From Luteibacter anthropi (GTDB lineage: Bacteria; Pseudomonadota; Gammaproteobacteria; Xanthomonadales; Rhodanobacteraceae), in the NCBI RefSeq assembly GCF_011759365.1, contig NZ_JAARLZ010000002.1, forward strand, positions 372,001 to 436,000: a stretch of DNA of 64,000 nucleotides, read 5' to 3'. Position 1 is the stretch's first letter. Each line of letters starts with the position of its first letter. Positions 51,060 through 59,665 of the stretch are shown one piece after another. Below the pieces are notes generated by a model, which saw only the letters and a list, made by a program, of their open reading frames with translations, did not search any database and was not told where the DNA came from. Both the position numbers and the translations under genes were made by a program.

Positions 51060-52829
51060 TCAGTCGTCCGTCACCAGCCTGAACTCACGCAATAACGCGC
51101 CGATCTGCGTCTTGTCCAGCTTGTTCATCAGCAGGTTGCGCAAGAACGCAGGCCCCGGAATATCAAGCTCCTTGCCATCGCGCAAGCGACCCGTGGCTGC
51201 CAGCAGGGTGCGTACGTCGTACGTGGAATTGAATACCTCAGGTACGCCGCGCTCCACATTCAACAGCGTATAGACCGACTCCATCCCCGTGCGCACCGAA
51301 TACTCGGTGGTGAAGATGCAATCGCGCTGCTTCGACTCGGCGAACTGGCCGATGAAGGCGAAATTGACGGCTCCCTCGGGCACCACGTCGGGACGATCGC
51401 CCGCCTGGCGCGGCATGAAGAAAGCGGTGACGTAAGGCATCATCACCGGGACTGTCCTGGCACCCGTCGCAGCTAGTTCGTCGATCTGTTCCACCGGCAC
51501 GCCGAGGTGGTAGAGCCATTCGCGGGTGATTTCTTCGCCCGTGCATTCCTGCATCGGCTTCTTCACGTAATTGCCCGGCCTGTCCACGAACAGCGAGTAG
51601 ACCCAGACCACGATCTGGTCCTTAGGCTGGTTCCTGAAATGCGGCTGGCGGTTCACCGTCCAGCTAAGCAGCCAGCTGGAATCCTTCACGCTGACGATGC
51701 CGCCCGTGACGACCTTGCCACTGAAAGGATCGCGCCTGGCAATAGACTGGATGTACTGCGGGATGCGTGCATCCAGCGTCGTGACCGTGGCGGATTCCCA
51801 TTTTGTCTCGGGAATATGTGAGCCGAATACATCCGGCCTGCCGAAGGCGGGGTCATGGTCGGCAATGCGACGCCACAGATCCCATGCCGGTGCCGGGCCT
51901 TCGTTAAGCTTTGCCGGCGTGGCGTGGTCGCCGTTGTCGGAATTCTCGGTGAGCGAGCCGATGGTCATGAACAGCAGATCATCCGGACCGAGGTCGACAC
52001 CGCCCTGTGCCCCGTCGCGCAACCAATGGATGCGCGTGGCCTGCTTGCGGCCGGTCTGGATGTCGAAGTCCACGTCGATGACTTCCGTGCTGTACTGGAA
52101 CGTCACGCCATGGTCCTGGAGATACTTCACCAGCGGCTGGACCAGCGATTCGTACTGGTTGTACTTCGTGAACTTCAGGGCGGAAAAATCCGGAAGACCG
52201 CCGATGTGATGGATGAAGCGATGCAGGTAAAGCTTCATCTCCAGCGCCGAATGCCATTCCTCGAAGGCAAACATGGTGCGCCAGTACAGCCAGAAGTTGC
52301 TGGCGAGAAAATCGCTGCCCAGCACCTCGTTGATCCGCTTGTTTTCCATATCCTCGCGCGTGGCGAGGAACAGCTTGATGATGTCCTTCTGCGCCTGCTC
52401 GGTCAGCGTGAACAAACCATCGGTGTGCGCATCCTGGCCCTGCCGGACGGTCGCCCGCTGCAAGGAATAATTCGGGTCATCCTTGTTGAGCCAGTAGAAC
52501 TCGTCCAGCACGCTGGCACCTTCCACGTCCAGGGAAGGAATCGAGCGATAAAGATCCCACAGGCATTCGAAGTGATCTTCCATCTCACGGCCACCGCGGA
52601 TGACAAAACCCTTCTCCGGCACGTCCAGGCCATCGAGCGCACCACCCGGCAGGTGCTGCTGCTCCAGGATGGTGATGCGTTCGCCCTGCATATGCCCGTC
52701 GCGGATGAGGAAGGCCGCGCCGGCCAGCGATGCCAGGCCCGAGCCCACGAACCAGGCGGTCTTGTTGTCCACGCCCTCGGGTTTGCGCGGACGTGCAAAG
52801 GCTTCGTAATTACCGCTGCTGTAATACAT
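51060..52829 (-). CDS. ohyA: oleate hydratase
   Basis: A 589-residue FAD enzyme of the oleate hydratase (myosin-cross-reactive antigen) family, with the usual length. The FAD motif is FVGSGLASLAGAAFLI (about residues 28-43), followed by QHLPGGALDG and the family signature RGGREMEDHFECLWDLYRS, whose glutamate is the conserved active-site acid. It adds water across the cis-9 double bond of unsaturated fatty acids to give 10-hydroxy acids, which may detoxify free fatty acids. The ATG follows AAGGAA. It is a single gene with terminator-like hairpins before and after. Confidence 0.92.
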   Translation of the reverse strand: MYYSSGNYEAFARPRKPEGVDNKTAWFVGSGLASLAGAAFLIRDGHMQGERITILEQQHLPGGALDGLDVPEKGFVIRGGREMEDHFECLWDLYRSIPSLDVEGASVLDEFYWLNKDDPNYSLQRATVRQGQDAHTDGLFTLTEQAQKDIIKLFLATREDMENKRINEVLGSDFLASNFWLYWRTMFAFEEWHSALEMKLYLHRFIHHIGGLPDFSALKFTKYNQYESLVQPLVKYLQDHGVTFQYSTEVIDVDFDIQTGRKQATRIHWLRDGAQGGVDLGPDDLLFMTIGSLTENSDNGDHATPAKLNEGPAPAWDLWRRIADHDPAFGRPDVFGSHIPETKWESATVTTLDARIPQYIQSIARRDPFSGKVVTGGIVSVKDSSWLLSWTVNRQPHFRNQPKDQIVVWVYSLFVDRPGNYVKKPMQECTGEEITREWLYHLGVPVEQIDELAATGARTVPVMMPYVTAFFMPRQAGDRPDVVPEGAVNFAFIGQFAESKQRDCIFTTEYSVRTGMESVYTLLNVERGVPEVFNSTYDVRTLLAATGRLRDGKELDIPGPAFLRNLLMNKLDKTQIGALLREFRLVTDD

Positions 52830-53017
52830 GCGTCGTTCCTTGTCCTGGAAGAGTCAGTGCGGGGAGCTGACGCCAGCGGGAATGCGGCAGGAAGTGCCTT
52901 GCCGCCAGGGAATCCCCCTCTGGCATACCAGGTCCATCCTACCGATTTGAGACGCCATGGATATGGCAGAAGCGGTAAAACCTGATCGCCGGCAATTTTT
53001 CCGGTACCCAGATGGGT

Positions 53018-53064
53018 GATCGAAAGCCGTGGCCGCGCCAGGGTGGCGCGGCCGGCTTTCGATC
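53018..53064. terminator. strong hairpin after the CocE-type gene
   Basis: GATCGAAAGCC and GGCCGCGCC on the left pair with GGCGCGGCC and GGCTTTCGATC on the right, with only GT unpaired and the loop AGGGT. It lies 20 bases past the stop of the minus-strand CocE-type gene and about 190 bases before the oleate hydratase start, so it should insulate the two genes. Confidence 0.7.
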
Positions 53065-53083
53065 GCCAGATGCAGGAGCAGCA

Positions 53084-54838
53084 TTACCCGGCCGGCGGAA
53101 TGATCGGCAGCAGGATGTAGGGCTCCCGGCCTTCCTCGAAATACAGCACGTTCTTTCCGCCGAAGATCTCCGCCGGACGATCCTTCGGCTCGGCATGAAG
53201 GAACGGACCCGCGCCCGTCATCGTGTAGATTTCGTCCGGGCCCCGCGCATCGCCCAGGCCATGCTCGTAATCCTTGCCGCGCACGTTCAGTTCGAGGCGA
53301 TAGCCGGCCGGCACCACGATGCAGGTCGGCAGGACTTCGATCATCAATTCCACGGGCTCGCCGGGCACCAGGGGCTGCACCTCGTCATGCGTATGGTAGG
53401 GGCGATAAGGCAGGCTGCGCTGTGGATCGAGCTTGCGATGTGAGGCGCGCAGCCAGCCCAGGGCGATACACATGCGCGGATCGTTGGCGCCGATGAACAG
53501 CACTTCCTTGCCTTGCGGATCGTACAGGCGCAAGGCAAGGAAGATATCCGCATCCGTCGTGTCCGATGACACGAACAGGCGTACGGCGATGGGGCCTGTG
53601 ATCTCCACCTCGTGATTCGACACCGGCAGCGAGAAGATCAATCCATCGCCCATGGTGTCGTAGCCCACCGGGGCGGATGGCTCCGGTGTGAGCGACAGGC
53701 TGCGGGTTTCAGGATCGAGGTAGTAGCGTGTCCACTGTGTGCGCGCCAGCGGCCATTCCTGCTCTGCGCGGGTCATGAAATGCTCGCCCGGACGACGCAC
53801 GGCCAGTTGCACCGGTGGCTGGCGATCCCAGCCTGTGTCCTCGCCCTTAAGGAAGTGACCGAAGAAGCGCTTCTGCAACTCCACACCCGAGTTACGGTAG
53901 AACGGGGCGAAGTGGGTGTTTCCATGCACTTCGAGCCACTTCTGGCTGGAGCCGGCGGCGAGATAGCCTTCGAAATTGCCACGCAGGTGACAGCCCATGC
54001 CACCCCAGTTGGCGGCAGAGAGCAGCGGGACCTGGATCTTCGAATGATCCGCCGTGCGCTCTCGGTAATAAGGTCCATCAAGCGGTCGTTGCAGCTCTTC
54101 GTCGTAGCAATAGACGATGTTCCCGGCCAGCACTTCGGGCGAAAGGGTCTCAGGTCCGGTCACGAGTTCGCCATTGAGGCGGCTTCTCGCGCCACGCTCG
54201 CCCAGGCCATGCTGCTGCGAAGCCACCTGGCCCTTGAACCATACCTGGTCGAACTGGCTCAGGATGCCGCCGTGCCGGGACCAGTCGCGATACCAGTCGG
54301 TGGCGCCTTCCCATACGCAGATGGCGGCCAGGTGGGGCGGCTGCATCGCAGCGACCAGCCACTGGTTGATGGCGTAATAGGAAATGCCGTTGATGCCGAT
54401 CTTGCCGTTGCTCCACGGCTGGTCGGCTGCCCACTCGATGCAGTCGTAGAAGTCCTTGATCTCGCGCTTCGACATCAGCTCGATCTTGCCGGGGCTGCGA
54501 CCGGAACCACGACCATCGATGCGCACGCAGGCGAAGCCATCGGGTACCCACTTTTCGGGGTCCACCAGCTCCCACACCTGGAACGAGGAGGTTGTGCCTT
54601 CGACGATTTCGGGGAAGGACTCGATCATGCGCTCCCAGCTGCCCTTGTAGCCATCCTGGAACGCCAGGCCCTTGCCGTACGGGCCCGAGGTGATGATCAC
54701 CGGATAGTGGCCCTCGGCCTCCGGCAGGAAGATGTCGGCGCGCAGCACCACGCCATCGTCCATCGGGATGGGGGCATCCCAGATCACCCGCATGCCGTGC
54801 GTGGTTTCGGTCCGGCCCATATCGCGTGCTTGGTCCAT
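53084..54838 (-). CDS. CocE/NonD-family hydrolase (S15 X-Pro peptidase-like)
   Basis: A 584-residue serine hydrolase. The alpha/beta core has the nucleophile in GINGISYYA (S153), in the position of the CocE motif GxSYxG, after VRIDGRGSGRSPG. The C-terminal third is the jelly-roll PepX_C domain (ADIFLALRLYDPQGKEV, LELNVRGKDYE). Relatives include cocaine esterase, glutaryl-7-ACA acylase and X-Pro dipeptidyl peptidases. No signal peptide is seen, so it is probably cytoplasmic. The ATG at 54838 follows GAGGAGAA; the longer frame has no such site. It diverges from a LysR regulator. The substrate is unknown. Confidence 0.88.
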   Translation of the reverse strand: MDQARDMGRTETTHGMRVIWDAPIPMDDGVVLRADIFLPEAEGHYPVIITSGPYGKGLAFQDGYKGSWERMIESFPEIVEGTTSSFQVWELVDPEKWVPDGFACVRIDGRGSGRSPGKIELMSKREIKDFYDCIEWAADQPWSNGKIGINGISYYAINQWLVAAMQPPHLAAICVWEGATDWYRDWSRHGGILSQFDQVWFKGQVASQQHGLGERGARSRLNGELVTGPETLSPEVLAGNIVYCYDEELQRPLDGPYYRERTADHSKIQVPLLSAANWGGMGCHLRGNFEGYLAAGSSQKWLEVHGNTHFAPFYRNSGVELQKRFFGHFLKGEDTGWDRQPPVQLAVRRPGEHFMTRAEQEWPLARTQWTRYYLDPETRSLSLTPEPSAPVGYDTMGDGLIFSLPVSNHEVEITGPIAVRLFVSSDTTDADIFLALRLYDPQGKEVLFIGANDPRMCIALGWLRASHRKLDPQRSLPYRPYHTHDEVQPLVPGEPVELMIEVLPTCIVVPAGYRLELNVRGKDYEHGLGDARGPDEIYTMTGAGPFLHAEPKDRPAEIFGGKNVLYFEEGREPYILLPIIPPAG

Positions 54839-54921
54839 GGCGTTCTCCTCGATCAATTGACGTTTGGTTACCCGCACCGCCATTCAAACGCCGGAACTGT
54901 TATCTTTCAAATACATAATTA

Positions 54922-54948
54922 AGATACTCAGTATCTCAACATGAGATA
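54922..54948. promoter_or_regulatory. overlapping palindromes, likely LysR operator
   Basis: AGATACTCAGTATCT (54922-54936) is a perfect palindrome around one C. The next, TATCTC-AACAT-GAGATA (54932-54948), overlaps it and reuses its right half. The elements lie between the divergent CocE-type and LysR genes, 12 bases before the LysR start, where LysR regulators bind T-N11-A sites to control both genes. Confidence 0.65.
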
Positions 54949-54959
54949 GGACGGCTGCC

Positions 54960-55844
54960 ATGGACCTTCGCCAGATCCGTTACTTCGTCGCCGTGGCGGA
55001 ACGCGGGGGCTTCAGCTCCGCAGCCAGTGCGCTGAACATCGCGCAATCGGCGCTGAGCCGGCATGTGAAAGACCTGGAGGATGAACTGGGTGGCGCACTG
55101 CTGGAACGTACCGCCCGCGGCGTGGTTCCCACCGAGTCCGGCAAGCTGCTGCTGGAGCGCGGCCGCTGGCTTCTGGGCATGCTGGACGACATCAAGGAAG
55201 AGGTGCGCACGGACAACCGCGAGCCCACCGGCACCGTTCGGCTGGGCGCCCCCGCCAGCCTCGCCGAGCTTTTCTACGCGCCGCTGGTGAAAATGTTCTC
55301 CGAGCGCTTTCCCCGTGTACGACTGGAACTGAGCGAAGGCCTGACGGAGGTCATGAGCGACCGGCTGATCCGTGGCGATATCGACCTCGCCATCGTGACC
55401 TCGCCACAGCCCAACAAGCATCTGGTCTACGACACACTGGTCACCGAGCAGGTCTTCGTATTCGGGCCACCAGGCGATCCGTTGCTTGCACGTGGCAAGC
55501 TCACGCGCAAGGAGTTCGGTAACCTGCCGCGTGCCGTCGTACCTTTCGGCCGCCATCTTTTCGGGCCGGGCGTGCCGTCTTCCGTGAAGGTGGAGAGCAG
55601 CACGCCGCTGAAGCAGATTGCGGCCATGGGGCTGGGTTACGGCACATTGCCATTCTCAGGCATTCATCACGAGGTACGCGAAGGGAAGCTATCCGCCGCT
55701 GCGCTGCCGTGGATACGTTCGGATCGCGTGCTTGCAATGGCGAGAGGCCGCCATATGACCCGGGCCACGAGAGAAGCCACGGGCGTGCTGAAAGAGCTAT
55801 GCCAAGATCTCATACAGGCAGGCAAGATCCTCCCCACGCCCTGA
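54960..55844 (+). CDS. LysR-family transcriptional regulator
   Basis: A 294-residue regulator. The winged helix-turn-helix is at the N-terminus (IRYFVAVAERGGFSSAASALNIAQSALSRH in pieces typical of the family), and the effector-binding domain follows with GTVRLGAPASLAEL and GDIDLAIVTSP. It resembles NAC/Cbl-like aromatic or nitrogen regulators. The ATG follows AGGA. It diverges from the CocE-type hydrolase across a palindromic operator and likely activates that gene in response to a substrate-related ligand. Confidence 0.92.
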   Translation: MDLRQIRYFVAVAERGGFSSAASALNIAQSALSRHVKDLEDELGGALLERTARGVVPTESGKLLLERGRWLLGMLDDIKEEVRTDNREPTGTVRLGAPASLAELFYAPLVKMFSERFPRVRLELSEGLTEVMSDRLIRGDIDLAIVTSPQPNKHLVYDTLVTEQVFVFGPPGDPLLARGKLTRKEFGNLPRAVVPFGRHLFGPGVPSSVKVESSTPLKQIAAMGLGYGTLPFSGIHHEVREGKLSAAALPWIRSDRVLAMARGRHMTRATREATGVLKELCQDLIQAGKILPTP

Positions 55845-55851
55845 CACCCCC

Positions 55852-55952
55852 TGTAGGAGCGCGCCTGCGCGCGACCGGTCATGCAGAAAGGCATCGCATA
55901 CCCGGGCGGCCCGTATTTCTGAAAGCTGTCGCGCGCGAGGCGCGCTCCTACA
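55852..55952. repeat. REP-type inverted repeat, copy F
   Basis: TGTAGGAGCGCGCC and GGCGCGCTCCTACA arms with GCGCGCGAC inside, around about 50 loop bases. It lies between the convergent LysR and hydrolase genes. The left arm lacks two bases of the GCGCGC run compared with copies B and D. Confidence 0.86.
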
Positions 55953-55975
55953 AGGCTGCGTTGTCCTTTAAGGGT

Positions 55976-56884
55976 TTACATCGGAGCGCTCATCATCTCG
56001 TGCACCCGCATGACCGCCCGCACGAAGGCCTCGGGAACCTCCTGCGGCACGTTATGACCCGCCTCGACGACATGGTGCTCATACGCTCCTGCAAACAACG
56101 ACGCATGCCCCGCCGTCCCGCCCGGCTTGAGCGGATCCTTCCTGCCATCGAGCGTCACCGAAGGCACCGTGATGACGGGCTTCTTCGCCAACCGGTCTTC
56201 CAGCGCCTGTAATGCCGGCTCTCCCTTTACCAGCCCGAACATATGGCGATAGGAATGAATCACCACGTCCACGAAATCCGGGTTGTCGAAGGCGATCGCC
56301 GTCCGCTCGAACATCGACGGGTCGAATCGCCATCCAGGAGACCACTCCTGCCAGAGCAGGAGGCACAACTCACGCCGATGCGCCGTCAGGCATTCACGGC
56401 CGCGTTCGGTCTGGAAAAGATGCTGATACCAGCACACACGTTCCAGCGATGGCACAGACGCATGACGCTGCGCGGCCACATCGATGATGTCGTACCCGGC
56501 ATACGACACCAGCCCGCCGACCTTCTCAGGCCACAGCGCGGCAGCCACGCAGGACGCATTGCCACCCCAGTCGAAGCCTGCAAGGATCGGGCGCCCCATG
56601 CCCAGGGCGTCAACCAGTTCGACGATGTCGAGGCCACGCACCGCCTGCTGCCCGTTACGCATGGCTGCATCGGATGTAAAACGTGTCGGGCCAAAACCGC
56701 GCGTATAAGGCAGCACGACACGGGCGCCCGCGGAGGCCAGCGCCGGAGCGACATCGTCGAAGGCGTGCACGTCATAGGGAAAACCATGCGAGAGCACTAC
56801 AGGCCAGCCATCGGAGGGCCCTTGCTCCAGATACGCGATTCTCAGCGTGCTGGTTTCCGCGTGGCGGATGGCATGCGCATTCAT
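55976..56884 (-). CDS. alpha/beta hydrolase, epoxide-hydrolase-like
   Basis: A 302-residue alpha/beta hydrolase. The oxyanion motif is SHGFPYD, the nucleophile is an aspartate in LAGFDWGGNA and the catalytic histidine is in VEAGHNVPQE. An aspartate nucleophile followed by tryptophan is the pattern of soluble epoxide hydrolases and dehalogenases. The ATG overlaps the stop of the upstream epoxide-hydrolase gene as ATGA, so the two are co-translated and may act on related substrates. Confidence 0.83.
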   Translation of the reverse strand: MNAHAIRHAETSTLRIAYLEQGPSDGWPVVLSHGFPYDVHAFDDVAPALASAGARVVLPYTRGFGPTRFTSDAAMRNGQQAVRGLDIVELVDALGMGRPILAGFDWGGNASCVAAALWPEKVGGLVSYAGYDIIDVAAQRHASVPSLERVCWYQHLFQTERGRECLTAHRRELCLLLWQEWSPGWRFDPSMFERTAIAFDNPDFVDVVIHSYRHMFGLVKGEPALQALEDRLAKKPVITVPSVTLDGRKDPLKPGGTAGHASLFAGAYEHHVVEAGHNVPQEVPEAFVRAVMRVHEMMSAPM

Positions 56885-58020
56885 GCCTTCACCCTCGAAA
56901 CCTGGGCAATGAAGGCCCGGAAATCCGCCAGCATCCGTTCCGGTTGCTCCCAGGCGGCGAAGTGGCCGCCTTCAGGCATATCCGTCCAGTGCACGACGTT
57001 ATAGGTCTTTTCCGCGAACGAGCGCGGCGGCGGTATGAATACCGGGTCTGGAAACGCGGCCACGCCCGTGGGCACCGCGACATGCGTACCTGCCGGAAAG
57101 ATCCCCGATCCTTCCAGGCGCTTACCGTGATACATCCAGGTAGCCGTCACCATCGAGGATGGCCCCAGGTACAGCATGATGTGGTTGAGCAGTTCTTCTT
57201 CGGAATACTTGCTCCAGATATCGGGGCTGCCATCCGCCGTCTTCGGCAGGTCGGACCATTTGCCAAACTTTTCGAGTATCCAGCCGGCCGCCCCTACGGG
57301 ACTGTCGGCCAGGGCAACGCCCAGCGTCTGCGGGCGTGTTTCCTGCTCGTGGTTGTAACCACTCTCCCAGTCCGTGAGCTTGTCGCGCCGGGCCACGAAG
57401 TCCTTTTCCTCGGGCGTGACGGGCCGCGCATCGCTGGCATGGAGGTTCACCATGTTCATATGAATGCCCAGCACGGCATCGGGCCGGTCATGCGCCGCCC
57501 AGGCCGCGATGCCGTGCCCCCAGTCGCCGCCCTGGATGATGTAGCGCGATGAACCGAACAGCTGCGTCATCAGCCCATGCATGAGCGCGGCAGCCCGGCG
57601 CGGCCCGGTGACGCCGGCAATAGGCCGGGAAAACGCAAAGCCCGGCAACGAAGGAATGATGACGTCGTGACCATCCGCCGCCAGCGGCCCCCACAGGCGC
57701 TCGAATTCAAGATACGAACCCGGCCAGCCGTGAAGCAGCAGCAGAGGTGGTTTCGATCCGTCACCCTTCACGTGAACGAAATGGAGATGGTTACCGTCGA
57801 TGTCGGCGATGAAGTTAGGGTGCTGGTTAAGACGGGCCTCGACTTCACGCCAGTCGTACGTATGCAGCCAGTAAGTGACCAGGCGTTTCAGGTCGTTGAT
57901 ACCGACACCGGCCTCCCAGCCACCGGCATCCGGAAGCTGGCGCCAGTCATACGTACTGACTTTCGCCTTGATGGCGGCGAGGCGATCATCGGCAACATGA
58001 ATCGTATACGGTGAAATCAT
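56881..58020 (-). CDS. epoxide hydrolase with N-terminal EHN domain
   Basis: A 379-residue protein of the microsomal/juvenile-hormone epoxide hydrolase type. The N-terminal EHN part covers about residues 1-100 (YTIHVADDRLAAIKAKV, YWLHTYDWREVEARLNQ). The core has HGWPGSYLEF as oxyanion motif, the aspartate nucleophile in IQGGDWGHGIAAW and a late histidine in MPEGGHFAAWEQP. It hydrolyses epoxides to diols; the substrate is unknown. It is the first of two overlapping minus-strand hydrolases and lies close to a quinone oxidoreductase gene of the same strand. Confidence 0.87.
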   Translation of the reverse strand: MISPYTIHVADDRLAAIKAKVSTYDWRQLPDAGGWEAGVGINDLKRLVTYWLHTYDWREVEARLNQHPNFIADIDGNHLHFVHVKGDGSKPPLLLLHGWPGSYLEFERLWGPLAADGHDVIIPSLPGFAFSRPIAGVTGPRRAAALMHGLMTQLFGSSRYIIQGGDWGHGIAAWAAHDRPDAVLGIHMNMVNLHASDARPVTPEEKDFVARRDKLTDWESGYNHEQETRPQTLGVALADSPVGAAGWILEKFGKWSDLPKTADGSPDIWSKYSEEELLNHIMLYLGPSSMVTATWMYHGKRLEGSGIFPAGTHVAVPTGVAAFPDPVFIPPPRSFAEKTYNVVHWTDMPEGGHFAAWEQPERMLADFRAFIAQVSRVKA

Positions 58021-58181
58021 GACGTCCTCCGGGGAATGCCGCGCCGTTACAGCGCAGGCATGGAAAACTTCCCGGCAGACTAGACGTCAACCTGATCACT
58101 GGATGTGAACCCCGCGCCGCATATCGAACCACATGCTTTACACAGGATGCCTTGCGCTCGCTGCAAGCCTCCCAGCCAGGC

Positions 58182-59144
58182 TTACGCGCAAACTGCTATG
58201 GCTATCTTCCCTTGAAGCCCATTATTCGGCGTTTCCAGGAGCGCATGCGCAAGTGGAATATCTGCCAGCGAGTAGACGGCCCCCACATGCGGCCGCAACT
58301 GGCCCCGCATCACCAGGGCGCTCAATTCATCGAGCTTGCCGCGGTTCTGCCGGGTAAAGACGAAGTGATAGCTCGCGTTCTTGCCCCACGCATGGATAAG
58401 GTTCTGCGGCTTCGCAATGTCCACGATCGATACCACGCGCCCCAGTTGGGCAAGCGCATCCGGGCTGTGCGACAAGGTGCTGCCACCGATGGTGTCGAAC
58501 ACCACATCGACGCCATGGCCATCCGTTTCACGCAGGATGGCTTCGACGTAATCCTGCTTCTCATAGTCGATGACCCCATCGGCGCCCATCCGTTTCACGA
58601 ATTCCGCATTGGCTTCCCGCACGGTCGTGAAGACCCTGGCACCGATGGCCTTCGCCAGCTGTATGGCCACATGACCAACGCCTCCGGCACCACCATGGAC
58701 GAGAATGCTTTCACCCACGCGCAATCCGGCACGCACGACAAGGGCCTCCCATGCCGTGCCGCCCACCAGGCTCAGGCTGGCGGCCTCCAGATGGCTCAAT
58801 GCGGCGGGTTTCTTCCCCACGATACCTTCGGCAGCCACGTGATACTCCGCGTAGCTTCCCTGCCCTTCGAATATCTGCGGCGTGTACCAGACCTCGTCTC
58901 CCGGGGAAAACGCCGTCACGCCGGGGCCGATGTCTTCAACCACGCCGGATACGTCATGCCCGGTAATCGCCGGCAAGGGCACGAGGTCTGGATAGTCGCC
59001 ACGGCGCACCTGGTAATCCAGCGGATTGATGGAGGTGGCATGTACGCGCACCAGAATCTCGCCCGCCTGCGGCATGGGCCGGGCGACGTCGCAAAGCTCG
59101 AATGAATCCGGCCCGCCAAAGGATGTCAGTACCAGCGCCTGCAT
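58182..59144 (-). CDS. zinc-independent MDR family NADPH:quinone oxidoreductase-like protein
   Basis: A 320-residue medium-chain dehydrogenase/reductase of the quinone oxidoreductase branch. The cofactor loop is [21 protein letters not shown], substrate-side motifs are [14 protein letters not shown] and [17 protein letters not shown], and no zinc-binding cysteine cluster is seen. It likely reduces quinones or enones with NADPH. The ATG follows GAGGAAA; the longer frame crosses the ArsR gene. A 20-base palindrome (59172-59191), also found upstream of the neighbouring ArsR gene, lies just before it. Confidence 0.88.
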   Translation of the reverse strand: MQALVLTSFGGPDSFELCDVARPMPQAGEILVRVHATSINPLDYQVRRGDYPDLVPLPAITGHDVSGVVEDIGPGVTAFSPGDEVWYTPQIFEGQGSYAEYHVAAEGIVGKKPAALSHLEAASLSLVGGTAWEALVVRAGLRVGESILVHGGAGGVGHVAIQLAKAIGARVFTTVREANAEFVKRMGADGVIDYEKQDYVEAILRETDGHGVDVVFDTIGGSTLSHSPDALAQLGRVVSIVDIAKPQNLIHAWGKNASYHFVFTRQNRGKLDELSALVMRGQLRPHVGAVYSLADIPLAHALLETPNNGLQGKIAIAVCA

Positions 59145-59171
59145 GGTGTTTCCTCGTTTCGTTAAAAAGGG

Positions 59172-59191
59172 ATATCGGGAATTATCGATAT
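59172..59191. promoter_or_regulatory. ArsR-type operator upstream of the quinone oxidoreductase
   Basis: ATATCGGGAATTATCGATAT, an imperfect palindrome with arms ATATCG/CGATAT, lies 28 bases before the oxidoreductase start. It matches the element at 59521-59540 in 18 of 20 positions, which suggests that the ArsR protein encoded between them binds both. Confidence 0.7.
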
Positions 59192-59208
59192 ATAGGAGCA
59201 GAACGAAA

Positions 59209-59511
59209 CTACAGTTCCTTGCCGATGATCCGGGCAAGTGCACTGATGGTGGCTTCGTTCCGCTTGTAGTACGTCCACTGACCGATGCGCCTGACTTCAA
59301 CCAGCCCCGCCCGTTGCAACGTGGCAAGGTAATCGGACACCGTCGATTGCGAGAGCCCCACGCCCTCCTGGATGCTGCTGACGCAGACACCCACGGTATG
59401 AACGTCACCTTCGTCCTGAGGTGGGAAGTTCTTCGCTGGATCCTTCAGCCCCTTCAGGATGTCGAGGCGGGTCCGGTTTGAGAGGGCTTTGAATATCTCG
59501 AGCAGTTCCAT
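59209..59511 (-). CDS. ArsR-family transcriptional regulator
   Basis: A 100-residue winged-helix repressor. [17 protein letters not shown] opens the family fold, the recognition helix is [19 protein letters not shown] and the wing is [13 protein letters not shown]. Two cysteine-containing stretches are absent apart from GVCVSSI, so a metal-sensing ELCVC site is not evident; other signals are possible. Matching 20-base palindromes precede this gene and the oxidoreductase, so it probably represses both. Confidence 0.9.
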   Translation of the reverse strand: MELLEIFKALSNRTRLDILKGLKDPAKNFPPQDEGDVHTVGVCVSSIQEGVGLSQSTVSDYLATLQRAGLVEVRRIGQWTYYKRNEATISALARIIGKEL

Positions 59512-59520
59512 GGCGCGATA

Positions 59521-59540
59521 ATATCGGGATTTACCGATAT
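59521..59540. promoter_or_regulatory. ArsR-type operator upstream of the ArsR gene
   Basis: ATATCGGGATTTACCGATAT lies nine bases before the ArsR start codon on the minus strand. Arms are ATATCGG and CCGATAT. It differs from the copy at 59172-59191 at only two positions, consistent with autoregulation. Confidence 0.72.
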
Positions 59541-59665
59541 GTCAATGCGCGTCCTCCGCGCGAGCGTATTAAGGCAAGTAGGCGCCGCTCACGCGGGGCG
59601 CTTTCATAACCGTCAAATAGTCGTACATTTCGCTTTCAGGGTATGAAGCGAGAGGGTTTTCCCGA

